DNA from: Comamonadaceae bacterium
GTDB taxonomy: Bacteria; Pseudomonadota; Gammaproteobacteria; Burkholderiales; Burkholderiaceae_C
Direction of reading: 5' to 3'
Length of the DNA: 58,009 bases
Assembly (NCBI GenBank): GCA_947371915.1
Contig: CANBRM010000007.1
Span: forward strand, 1 to 58,009
Under the pieces are notes generated by a model. The model saw only the letters and a program-made list of their open reading frames with translations, ran no database searches and was not told the DNA's origin. A program made the translations under genes and the position numbers. How positions within the stretch are numbered: the stretch's first letter is position 1; every line of letters begins with the position of its first letter. This document shows, one piece after another, positions 16,396 to 27,600 of this stretch.

Positions 16396-17805
16396 ATGTT
16401 TCATATTCCTTTTGACGTACCAACGGCTTATTTAGTAGCCGGATTCTTATATGTGGCAATGCCCATCACCGCTTGGTTGGTCATGGGGGCAGGACGGTCC
16501 ACTGCGGCCAGTATTTGGTGCCTAGGCGGCATCTCATTAGGCGTGGGTACTTTGTTCTTGGCGTTGCGTCGAGATTGGCCAGACTGGGCAATTTATGCGC
16601 TGACCAACGCGTTTTTTTATGCGGGTACTTTGTTTCACATTGCTGCTTTGCGTCTGGAGTTAGGCGAAAAACCCGCCTGGTCCATCAATTTGCTGGTGTT
16701 CACCGTGTTGATGTCAGGGCAGGAGTTTGTGCGTTTGGTCCTAGTCAGCCCTATGCTGCGTTTTTCTTGGATCCTGATGGGCATTTCTGTGATGCTGGGT
16801 TGGACGATGTGGTTGGCCTTTCGGCTTTACAAACATGAAGATTCGGTCAGCGCGCGTTGGTTGGCCTACGTGCACGGCTTTACGGCCACGGTGCTTTTGT
16901 TGCGTGTGGTTCGTGTCTTGGCGGGTATGACCTTGCCCGACCCTCTCACGCCCACTTGGGACAGTGCATTAACGACTTTAGGCATGTGTGTCATGTCGGT
17001 GTTTGGAAGCGTGGCGATTTTGGGCTTGTACCTTGAACGGTCTACGAAGCGGGAGGTGGCCTCGGCCTTTGAGCGTGAGCAAAGCCAAGCTAGAAAACGC
17101 GTGGAGCATGAACTGGCCCACTTGGACCGACAACGCAGCATGGGCGAGCTTGCAGCGGCCATGGCCCATGAAATTTCACAACCGTTAACCGCTGTATCGG
17201 TTGAGTGTGGCTTGCTTCAGCGAGAGGTCGAGCAAGCCGATCCCCAGGTGAGGGGCTTGGTCGATCGCATAGGGCGCAATGTTGATCGTGCTGCGCAAAT
17301 CTTGCATGGCATCCGCAATTTCATTCAACCGATTGAGCCAGAGCTAAAACCCTTGAGTGTGTTGAAAGTGATCAATGAAGTCTTGCAAATGCTGCCAATC
17401 AGTGCCAAGGGCTCAGCTGCGTCCATCATTTTGCAGGCCGACAATGCAGTGCCTTGTGTGCGGGGAGATTTTGTACAGCTGTCCCAAGTGGTCTTGAACA
17501 TTTTGCGTAATTCAGAGCAGGCTCAGACACCTGACACACCCCTGCAGATTGTGTTGCGCCTGCAGTCCATAGAAGGATTTGTGCGTCTGTCTATCGAAGA
17601 CGACGGACCGGGTTTTTCTTCTGAGGCGTTGGTGAGTGCAGGTCAAGCGTTTTCGACCACCAAGACGGGCGGCATGGGCATTGGCATTGCCATATCGCGA
17701 CGCATCATCAAGTTGCATGGCGGCACCTTGCATGTGGGCAACAGAACGGATGGCGTTGGTGCGCGGGTGTGCCTCGATTTACCTGTCTTTAAAGAGACCC
17801 ATTAA
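16396..17805 (+). CDS. membrane-bound sensor histidine kinase
   Basis: This 469-residue protein has about seven membrane helices in its first 215 residues, a short coiled linker (ERSTKREVASAFEREQSQARKRVEHELAHLD), then a HisKA domain and an HATPase domain. The phospho-acceptor is His258 (AMAHEISQPLTAVS). The ATP-binding N box (VVLNILRNSEQAQ), G1 box (EDDGPGF) and G2 box (GGMGIGIAISRRI) are complete. The kinase part resembles the FixL/TodS-like group that signals to FixJ/NarL-type regulators. The partner is very likely the response regulator encoded convergently, whose stop overlaps this one. The membrane sensor has no recognisable ligand domain, so the stimulus is unknown. Confidence 0.9.
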   Translation: MFHIPFDVPTAYLVAGFLYVAMPITAWLVMGAGRSTAASIWCLGGISLGVGTLFLALRRDWPDWAIYALTNAFFYAGTLFHIAALRLELGEKPAWSINLLVFTVLMSGQEFVRLVLVSPMLRFSWILMGISVMLGWTMWLAFRLYKHEDSVSARWLAYVHGFTATVLLLRVVRVLAGMTLPDPLTPTWDSALTTLGMCVMSVFGSVAILGLYLERSTKREVASAFEREQSQARKRVEHELAHLDRQRSMGELAAAMAHEISQPLTAVSVECGLLQREVEQADPQVRGLVDRIGRNVDRAAQILHGIRNFIQPIEPELKPLSVLKVINEVLQMLPISAKGSAASIILQADNAVPCVRGDFVQLSQVVLNILRNSEQAQTPDTPLQIVLRLQSIEGFVRLSIEDDGPGFSSEALVSAGQAFSTTKTGGMGIGIAISRRIIKLHGGTLHVGNRTDGVGARVCLDLPVFKETH

Positions 17806-18416
17806 CCGGGTTTGCTTGCGAGCCCTAACTGTTCCAGTTGCAGCGCTAGGTGTTGCAACGACGTCACTTCCATCTTCTCCAAAATGCGCGCTTTGTGCAC
17901 CTTCACTGTGGCTGTACTGATGGACAAATCGATGGCGATTTTTTTGCTCAAACAGCCTTGTCCCAGTAGACCGCACACTTCTTTTTCACGCGCTGTGAGA
18001 CTGTCATATTTGGCACGCAGTGAGCGTTGCTGAGCCGTGTTTGTCGATTGCTTGCGGTCTTTGTCCAGACCCAATTCGATGGCAGCCAGCAAATCGTTCA
18101 GATTGAAAGGCTTAAATAAAAAGTCCAACGCGCCTTGCTTCATCCCCTGCACGATTTCACTGCTCATTGACTCGCCGCTGATGAAAACGATGGGGGTTTG
18201 GCGGCCAATCTCTTGAAGCCGTTGCTGTAACTCCACCCCCGACATAGTGGGTAAGCGCATGTCCAACAAGATCACGGCAGGTGAGACAGGCATGGAGTTC
18301 TGCAGAAAAATCAGTGGGTCGCTGTAAACCTCAGTGGTGTAGCCCAGCCGATTCAAGGTCTCACCCAATGTGGTGCAAATGACTGGGTTGTCATCGATAA
18401 CGTAAACGTGCTTCAT
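17802..18416 (-). CDS. FixJ-type response regulator with LuxR DNA-binding domain
   Basis: This 204-residue regulator has a receiver domain with the acidic pair Asp8/Asp9, phospho-acceptor Asp52 (ILLDMRLP) and Lys102 (LFKPF). A C-terminal LuxR/GerE helix-turn-helix follows (LTAREKEVCGLLGQGCLSKKIAIDLSISTATVKVHKARILEKM). It should be phosphorylated by the convergent histidine kinase and then activate or repress target promoters. It is divergent from the giant adhesin gene, with about 277 bases between the two starts. That shared intergenic region makes adhesin expression the nearest candidate target, which is inference from position. Confidence 0.92.
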   Translation of the reverse strand: MKHVYVIDDNPVICTTLGETLNRLGYTTEVYSDPLIFLQNSMPVSPAVILLDMRLPTMSGVELQQRLQEIGRQTPIVFISGESMSSEIVQGMKQGALDFLFKPFNLNDLLAAIELGLDKDRKQSTNTAQQRSLRAKYDSLTAREKEVCGLLGQGCLSKKIAIDLSISTATVKVHKARILEKMEVTSLQHLALQLEQLGLASKPG

Positions 18417-18472
18417 GCCGAATGTCTGTAATTTTTATTCTTGGATCCTAGGTTTGGCCTCGCCCTTTGGCT

Positions 18473-18549
18473 ATTAGCTCTTGGGCTATTGCCTGTGATG
18501 TTTGATGTTTTATCGCTTAGAAATTTGAGAAATCAGCCCTAGAGCTAAT
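18473..18549. promoter_or_regulatory. long-armed inverted repeat upstream of the giant adhesin
   Basis: Two 15-base arms, ATTAGCTCTTGGGCT (18473-18487) and AGCCCTAGAGCTAAT (18535-18549), are complementary at 14 of 15 positions and are separated by 47 bases. GGCTATT is also directly repeated at 18469 and 18484. The element lies between the divergent response regulator and adhesin genes, just upstream of a sigma-70-like promoter. Two regulator dimers binding the arms, or a cruciform, are possible. Confidence 0.5.
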
Positions 18550-18585
18550 GGCTGAAATCGCTTTGATTTGTTAACTTCTCAAGGT

Positions 18586-18613
18586 TTGTCAAATTAAATG
18601 AAATAACTGTAAT
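18586..18613 (+). promoter_or_regulatory. probable sigma-70 promoter of the giant adhesin operon
   Basis: TTGTCA and TGTAAT, each matching the consensus at five of six bases, are separated by 16 bases. The predicted transcription start near 18620 would give a leader of about 75 bases before the ATG at 18694. The surrounding DNA is markedly AT-rich compared with the genes on both sides. Confidence 0.55.
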
Positions 18614-18693
18614 TTTCACAAAATTATTAGTAATTAATTTAATTTGATATTGATAGATTGACCTTTCAAATATTTGCGCACATTAAATTGACC

Positions 18694-21600
18694 ATGACTA
18701 CGCCAAGCAACGCCCCCGAAATCAAATTGCAGCTTTTGACAAAAAATAGCAAAAGCGGCAAAACTCAGAAAAGCTTTGACGTAGTCCCAGGTACTGGCGA
18801 TGCGGGCGAGCCTTTGCGTATCAAGGCCGAGTCAGCCACCCGCTACGAGTTGTTAGACCCCAAACGCGACCGTGCCCCAGAGCATGTGCGTGCCAAACGC
18901 GCCGGCCGCGATTTGCAGATTTTCTTTGAAGGCTCCGTCGAAGCCGACATCATCATCGAGCAGTACTACGACGAGGCGATTGTTGAATTTCCCAAAGACA
19001 GCCTGACCGGCATCTTGCCCAAAGGTGATCTGGCCATCTATGTCATCGATGAAGGGCTGCACCCCGCGTTGACTACGCTAGAAGGCAACGTCACCCCCAT
19101 CATCTTGCTCGAAAACGTGGCTTGGTTGCCGCATTGGTGGGCTGGCGTGGCCGCCGTTGGCATTGCTGCCTTCCCGCACGGTGAAGCGGCCGTTGCGCCA
19201 CCCGGTGTGCCTACCGCCGATTTGGCCGCCACCAGCGACACGGGGGTCAGCAACTCCGACCACATCACGGGCGACACCACGCCCACCATCACAGGCACGG
19301 GTGTGGCTGGTAACACCATCAAAGTCACCATGCCAGGTACTGGCGAAGTGCTCACCACGGTGGTGGGCGCCGATGGCACTTGGAGCGTCACGCCGACCCA
19401 GGCCTTGGCTGTGGGTTTGGTCGGCAACGTCAGCGTCGTTGCCCTCAACTCGGCGGGCGTGGCCAGCGTTGCCACCGTCGTTCCGCTGACCATTGTGGGT
19501 GACTTGGTCATCACAGGCAGCGTGGCCGCAGGCCCGGTCTACGCAGGCGTCAGCCTGTATGCCTATGACGAAAACGGCGTTTTGCTGGGCGAAGCGGCCA
19601 TTCAAAGCGACGGCACCTACAGCATTGCCACGCCTGCGCGCGGCGACTACCGTGGCACGGTGTTGCTCAAAGTCGTCGATGCCAACGCTGCATCGGCCAA
19701 CTATCTGGACGAAGTCACGGCTGCAAGCAAAAGCTTGAACACTGAGTTGCGCGCCATGGGCTTGGCCCAAGTGGGCCAAGCGCAGTTCAGCGTCAGCGGA
19801 CAAAATTCGCACCTCATCATCAACATCACGCCGCTCACCGAACTGGCTGTTCGCCAAGCCGGTGTGACAGGCAACACACCCGCCAGCGCGAGCGCCGCGC
19901 AAACCGCCAACACCAACGTCGCCACCGCTTTTGGCTTGAGCGGTGTGGACATCACTGGCGATGTCACCCCCACCAACAGTGCCAGTTTTGACGCCCGCAA
20001 TGGCCTGAGCAACGCTGAAAAATACGGCATCGCCCTGACCAAACTCTCGGGCTTGGACAGCCTCAACGCCGGCAACATGAGCACCTCGCTCGATCTGCTG
20101 GCCGCCAACTTGAGCGGTGCCGCCTTGAGCACTGCCGGCGCCACCTTGGTGGACCAAGGCCGTGCCCAAGCCTTGAGCAACCTCAAAACGCCTGCTGCTC
20201 CTACGTTTTCAGCGGGCACGGGCGACACCGACAGCAACACCTTGCTCAACCGCCAGTTGCTGGGTGACATCGTTGTCACCGCACAAGAGCTCGACAGCAC
20301 GGGCCACCTCATCGTCAGCGGTACGGCCTTGCCCGGCGTGACCCTGACCGTCACGATGCCTAACGGCCAAACCCAACAAACTGTGGTCGATGCCACGGGC
20401 CACTTCAGCTTGACCTCAACCACCGTGCAACCCGTGCTCGACGCCCCAGTCAAGGTGGTGGGTGCCGATGCGCTCAGTGCTCCTGTGGCCAACGCCGCGC
20501 CGAATGTGCCTGTGATTGACACGGGTAACGGCAAAGTCATCACCGGTAGTGCCGATCCAGCCACCGTTGTCACTGTCAAAGATGCCGCGGGACATGTGTT
20601 GGGCACCGCAGTCGCCGATGCCTTGGGCTATTGGAGCCTCACACCCGCGACACCACTGACCAGCGTGACACCGCTCACCGCCAGCGCCGTAGACCCTGCT
20701 GGCAACGCCTCGGGGCCTGGTGCTGGTGTGACCGACCCCAACGCGGTGGTGATCGCCATACCTGAAGCCAGCGATGGTTATGTCGATGCCGCAGAAAAAG
20801 CCTCCGGTGGTGGTGTGCCCATCGACGTCAGTTTGCCGGCCAACGCCGCTGTGGGCGATGTCATCAAGAGCGTGGTCACGCTGCCCAACGGCACCACCAT
20901 CACACTGACCAAGGTGCTCAACGCCACCGATGTCACGGCGGGTCACATCAGCCAGCTTATGGGCCCCGCAGAGCTTCCTGTGGATGGTCTGTACCAAGTT
21001 TCTTCCACCCGCACCAATGCCCAAGGCACCAGTGCGCCCAGCTTGCGCAGCTTCTTGCTCGACACGGGTGTGCCCGACGCACCGGTCATTGCGCCTAGTA
21101 ATGGCCAAATCATCACCGGCACGGCAGAGCCTGGCACCACCGTCACCGTTTTGGATGCCCTGGGCAATGTCATTGGCACCGCTGGCCCCGTGGGCCCAGG
21201 CGGCAACTGGACCCTCATCCCCCTCACGCCACTGGCCGACAACGCCACCCTCACGGCCACTGCGGCAGACCCCGCAGGCAACACCAGTGGTCCAGCCGCA
21301 GGCGTGGTCGACACGGGCGCACTGTTGATCACCGGTGCCATCGACAACTTGGGCCCCCGCACGGGCTTGCTCAGCGACGGTGCTTACACCAACGACACCA
21401 CCCCGCAACTCACCGGTAGCTTGGGCACGCCCTTGGCACCGGGCCAAACCTTGGCCATTTACCGCGAAGGCGTCTTTGTTGGCAATGCCACCGTCAATGG
21501 CAACACCTGGACTTTCCAAGACGGCTCCACCGCACCTTTGGCTGACGGCCCCTACGCCTACGAAGCCAAAATCCAAAACGGCAGTACCGTCATTCAGTCG

Positions 21601-24600
21601 TCGGGCGTGTTCAACCTCATCGTGGACAACGCACCCTCTACCCCTGGCGTCATGATTCCTGACGCCCCCAATGGCGTCAGCAACACCGAATCCACCGACG
21701 GCGTGGCCCTGCGCATCAGCTTGCCGCAAGACGCGGCCGTGGGCGACATCCTCACCACCGCCATCACCTTGCCCGATGGCAGCACCTTGACCCGCCCCAC
21801 CGTGCTGACCCAAGCCATGCTCACGGTGGGCACGGTGGTGCAAACCGTCACCAATGCCGAGCTCGGCGGTCCCGTTGCGGGCGGCTACCACGACGGCAAC
21901 TGGACCACCGCCACCACGCTCACCGACATGGCCGGCAACGTCAGTGCGCCCCAACACGATGGCTTCCGTTTGGCCGCCAATGCGCCCAGCCTGACGCTGG
22001 ACACCATCGCGGGCGACAACATCGTCAACGCCACAGAAAAAGCAGGGGACTTGCCGATCACTGGCAGCACCAGCGCAGAGCCAGGTCAAGCCGTCAAGAT
22101 CACCTTGGTCGACGCCAATAACCAGCCCATCGGCACCTACTACACCACCGTCAAAGCAGACGGTACTTTTGCACTCAACATCCCGCAGGCCGACTTGCCG
22201 GCCGATGGCCACTACAGCGTTTTGGGCGATGTCAGCAACAGCGCTGGTACACCGGCGGTGCAGCAAACGCACGCCTTGCTGATCGACACGGTGGCCCCTG
22301 TGGTGACTGTCACCAGCGTGGCGGGCGACGCCGTAGGCAGCGCCGGCGATGGGTTGTTCGATGGCACCGAACGTGGCTTCGATGCCACCACCTACGCCTT
22401 GAGCAACACTGTCACCACGCCGCCTGTCATTCAAGGCACCACCGATGCCGAAGTGGGGCAGTCCGTCACCGTGGTGCTCAACCATGTGACCTACACCACC
22501 ACTGTACAAACCGGCGGCACTTGGGCCATCACCCTGAGCCAAGCCGACGCCAAAACCTTGGTGCACGGCAACACCTACGCCATTGCAGTCAGCGTCAGCG
22601 ACGTGGCTGGTAACACCGCTACGCCCGACACCAACAACGCGCTGGTGGTCAACATCGCGCCACCCGATGTCCCCACCATCGACCAACAATTCGCCAGCAG
22701 CCTCACGCCCATCGTCACCGGTGGCGCGCAAAAGCTGGCCAACGGCAGCCCGATCGCGCTGGCCAACGGCGACACCCTCAGCTTCACGCTCAACGGCGTC
22801 ACCGTCACTGCCACGGTTGACAGCACGCAAGCCAGTGGCACCAGCTTGCCTAGCGTCAGCTACGACCCAAGCACCAAAGCGTGGAGCCTCAACACCGCCA
22901 TCGCCGCCAGCTTCGGCTTGGCGACGGCCCAAACTTATGACGTGCAAGTCAGCGTCACCGCCGCTGGCATTCCGGCCCGCAACGACATCAGCACCGGCGA
23001 GTTGATCCTCAACACGGCTGCACCCACCATCACGCTCAACCCTATCTCGCCCGATGCGAGCGGCCACAGCGTCATCAGCGGCTTTGAGCAGAACCAAAGC
23101 CTCACACTCACCGGCACCACCAACGCCGAAGCGGGACAAACCGTCACCTTGACTGGCTTGGGTGGGCAAACCTACACCGCCATCGTGCAAGCAGGCGCCA
23201 ACGGTGGCCCCAACACCTTCAGCATTCCCGTCACCGGCGCCGTCATCAGCGGCCTGGCCGACGGCAGTCTGAACCCACAGGTCAGCGTCACCAACGTGTT
23301 TGGTTTGACGGGCACCGACAGCGAGCCGCTGTTGATCGACACCACCGCGCCTAGCGCTCCTGGCGTTGTGTTGCCTGAGTCGAGCAGCGGCGTCAACGCC
23401 GCAGAAGCCGCCAGTGCAGGAGGCACGCCGCTCAACATCACCTTGCCTGTGGATGCGGCAGCTGGCGACACCGTCACCACCGTGGTCACCAAAGCCGACG
23501 GCAACACCTTGGTCTTGCGCCATGTGCTCACGGCCGCCGACATCACCGCCGGCAACATCAGCCAGGTCATTGCCACCGCCGACCTGAATGTTGACGGCAA
23601 CTGGACCACCAGCACCGTCATCACCGACCCCGTCGGTAACAGCAGCCCAGCCCAAGCCGGCGCCTTCGTGCTTGACACCCAAGCTCCCAGTGCACCCGGT
23701 GTCACCCTGCCAGAGGCCAGCTACGGCGTGAATGCTGCCGAAGCCGCCAGCGTGGGCGGCACGCCGCTTGACATCAGCTTGCCTGGCGATGCCGCTGTGG
23801 GCGACGTGGTCACCAGCACCATCACCTTGCCCGATGGCACCCACTTGACGCTCACCAGCGTGCTCAGCGCCGCAGATTTGGCGGCGGGCACCATCACCCA
23901 AGTCATCCCTACCACCGCACTCACGGTGGATGGCACTTGGACGACCAGTACCACCTTGACCGACTTGGCAGGCAACACGGGCCCAGCCCGCGCCGGTAGT
24001 TTTGTGCTCGACACCACAGCGCCTGCCGCTGCTGCGGCCGACGTGGCTGCGGCCAGCGACACCGGTGTGAGCAACACCGACAACGTCACCGCCGACAACA
24101 CGCCCACCCTCAACGGCACGGGCATTGCCGGTGACACCATCACCGTCACCATGCCCGGCACCGGCGAAGTGCTGACCGCTGTCGTGGCCGCCAATGGCAC
24201 ATGGAGTGTCACGCCCACCCAAGCCTTGGCCGACGGCACTTATACGGTGCTGGTCACCGCGACCGACCCCGCTGGCAACGCCAGCCTCGCCAGTCAAGTG
24301 CCTCTGACCATCGACACCACAGCTCCTGTGGCCCCCACGATCGACTTGGTCGCCAGCAGCGACACCGGTGCCAGCAACACCGACAACATCACCGCCGACA
24401 ACACGCCCACCCTCAGTGGCAATGGTGTGCCCGGTGACACCATTCAGGTCTACAACGCCCAAGGCCAAGTGGTCGCCACCGCTGTGGTCGACGGCAACGG
24501 CAATTGGACCGCCACACCCGCTAGCGCCTTGCCCGATGGTGTGAACAACCTCATGGCCAAAGCGACTGACGCAGCCGGCAACCAAGGCCCCGGCGCGCCG

Positions 24601-27600
24601 CTGGCCATCACCGTTGACACCTCCGCACCCGCAGCACCCGTGGCCGATGTCGCCGCGTCGAGTGACTCGGGCGTGAGCAACACCGACAACCTGACCAACG
24701 ACACCACGCCCACCATCAGCGGCACCGGTACGGCAGGCGACACCATCACCGTCACGTTCCCAGGCGGCGAAGTCAAAACAGCGGTGGTTGCTTCGAACGG
24801 CACTTGGAGCGTCACACCGGTCAATCCGCTCGCCGACGGCTTGCAAAACGTGAGCGTTACCGCCACCGACCCGGCTGGCAACACCAGCCCCGCTGCGATC
24901 GTGCCCGTGACCATCGACACCACCGCGCCCGCCGCCCCTGTGGCGGACGTGGCCGCTGCCAGCGACACCGGCAGCAGCAACACCGACAACATCACTTCTG
25001 ACAACACGCCCACCATCAGCGGCACCGGCACAGCGGGTGACACCATCACCGTCACCATGCCCGGCACGAACGAAGTGCTCACTGTGGTTGTTGCCTCGAA
25101 CGGCACTTGGAGCGTCACACCGTTGCAAGCCTTGGCCGATGGCACGGCCAACGTCAGCGTGACCGCCACCGACCCCGCAGGCAATGTCAGCCCCGCCAGT
25201 TGGGTGCCCGTCACCATTGACACCACGGCACCCGCTGCGCCCACGGTCAACCCCCTCATCACCAACGACAGCACGCCTGTGCTCACAGGTACAGCCACAC
25301 TGGGCGTGGGCGAAAGTCTGCAACTCACCGTGAACGGTGCCACCTACAACGTGACCGTGGGTGTGGGCGGTAGCTGGACCTTGAACACCGGCACCGCCAC
25401 GCCAGCCAGTGGCACTTTGGGTAGCTTCGTCAGCGGCACCCGTTACCCCGTCACGGCCACCACCACCGACGCCGCTGGCAACGCCACCATCGATGCCAGC
25501 ACCAACGAACTGCTGTTCGACAACACTGCGCCGTCCACCCCCACGGTGGACGCCTTGGTCACCAACGACAGCACGCCGCTCATCACCGGCACGGCCAATT
25601 TGCTGGCCGGTGAAACGCTCGCTGTGACCGTCAACGGTGCTACATACGCTGTGACCGTTGCCAGCAATGGCACTTGGAGCTTGGACACGGGCACAGCCAC
25701 GCCTGCCAGCGGCACGCTAGGCGCCTTCGTCAACGGCACGCGCTACCCCGTCACAGCCACGATCACCGATCAGGCCAACAACGCGTCAAGCGACACCACC
25801 ACCAACGAACTGTTGTTTGACACCACAGGTCCGTCTGCACCTGCGGGCGATGTGGCTGCGGCCAGCGACACCGGCAGCAGCAACACCGACAACCTCACTA
25901 GCGACACCACGCCCACCATCGTGGGCACAGGCACGCCCGGCGACACCATTAAGTTGTATGCGCCCAATGGCACCACCTTGCTGGGCACCGCCGTGGTGGA
26001 TGCCGCAGGCAACTGGGCCATCACGCCCACCAGTGCCTTGCCTGAAGGCGCCAACGCATTGCAAGTGACCGCCACCGACCCTGCTGGCAACACCAGTGCC
26101 CCCGGCACTGTGCCTGTCACCATCGACATCACCGCCCCCGCAGCGCCGACGGCTGTGCTTAACCCTGCCAGCGACAGCGGCGTGCAAGGCGACAGCATCA
26201 CCAGCGACAACACGCCCACCATCAGCGGCACAGGCGTGGCGGGTGACACGATCACCCTCAAAGACGCCAATGGCAACGTCATCGCCACCGCGGTGGTCGC
26301 GCAAGATGGCACGTGGCAGGCCACGCCCGCCAACGCGCTGCCCAACGGCTTGAACAACCTCAGCGTCACGGCCACCGACCCAGCCGGCAACACCAGCGCA
26401 CCTGCTGCGCTGCCCATCACCATCGACACCACCGCGCCAGTCGCACCCGTGGCCGCCTTGGCTGCGGCCAGCGACAGCGGCATTGCAGGTGACAGCATCA
26501 CAAACGACAACACGCCCACCATCACGGGCACCGGCACTGCGGGCGACACCATCAAGCTGTATGCACCCGATGGCACCACGTTGCTCGGGACGGCCGTGGT
26601 TGCCTCGAATGGCAGCTGGAGCATCACGCCCACCGCCGCTCAGCCCGATGGTCTGAACAACTTCAAGGTCAGCGCCACCGACGCGGCTGGCAACGTCAGC
26701 CCTTGGGCGACGGTGCCTGTCACCATCGACACCGCCGCGCCTGCCGCCCCAGCGGCCGACGTGGCCGCCCTCAGCGACACAGGCAGCAGCAACACCGACA
26801 ACATCACCGCCGACAACACCCCCACCATCAGCGGTGGCAGTGCCACACCTGGTGACACCATCACCGTCACCATGCCCGGCACCGGCGAGGTGCTGACCGC
26901 TGTGGTCGCTGCCAACGGCAGCTGGAGCGTCACGCCCACGCAAGCAGTGGCCGATGGCACCGCCAACGTCTCGGTCACAGCCACCGATCCGCAAGGCAAC
27001 ATCAGCGCGGCCACCTTGGTGCCTGTCACCATCGACACCACCGCACCAGCTGCGCCTGTGGCGCGTCTGGACAACGCCAGCAACAGTGGCCTGACCACTG
27101 ACAACATCACCAACGACAGCACACCGTTGCTCAGCGGCACGGGTGTGGCGGGTGACACCATCACCATCAAAGATAACCAAGGCCAGACCTTGGGGACTGC
27201 GGTGGTCGCCAGCAATGGCACTTGGAGTTTCCAGACCACGGTCGCTTTGCCTAATGGGCTGGTCAACTTCCAATTCACGGCCACCGATGCCGCAGGCAAC
27301 GTCAGCGCACCCGCCACTTTGCCGGTGGTCATCGACACCGTTGTGGCGGCACCCGCCATGGACCCCACCAATGGCAAAGGCAACATCGCCGGCACCGGCG
27401 AGCCCGGTGCCACCGTGACCGTAGTCGATGCCAGCAACACCGTCATCGGCACCACTGTGGTGGCCGCTGACGGCACTTGGTGCATCACGCCCAGCGCCAT
27501 CGTGCCCAATGGCACAACCCTCTCAGCCAGCCAGACCGATGTGGCCGGCAACAACAGCACCCCTGGGACGGTCTTGGTGGACAACAACGTCCCGAGCGTG

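Noticed and set aside
20416-25323. A 1,635-codon open frame on the strand opposite the adhesin, and several other long antisense frames between 25786 and 39780
   Set aside because: They arise from the strongly biased, repeated GC-rich codons of the adhesin (few stops in the antisense frames) and have low-complexity His/Gly/Val/Arg-rich translations without starts or ribosome binding sites.
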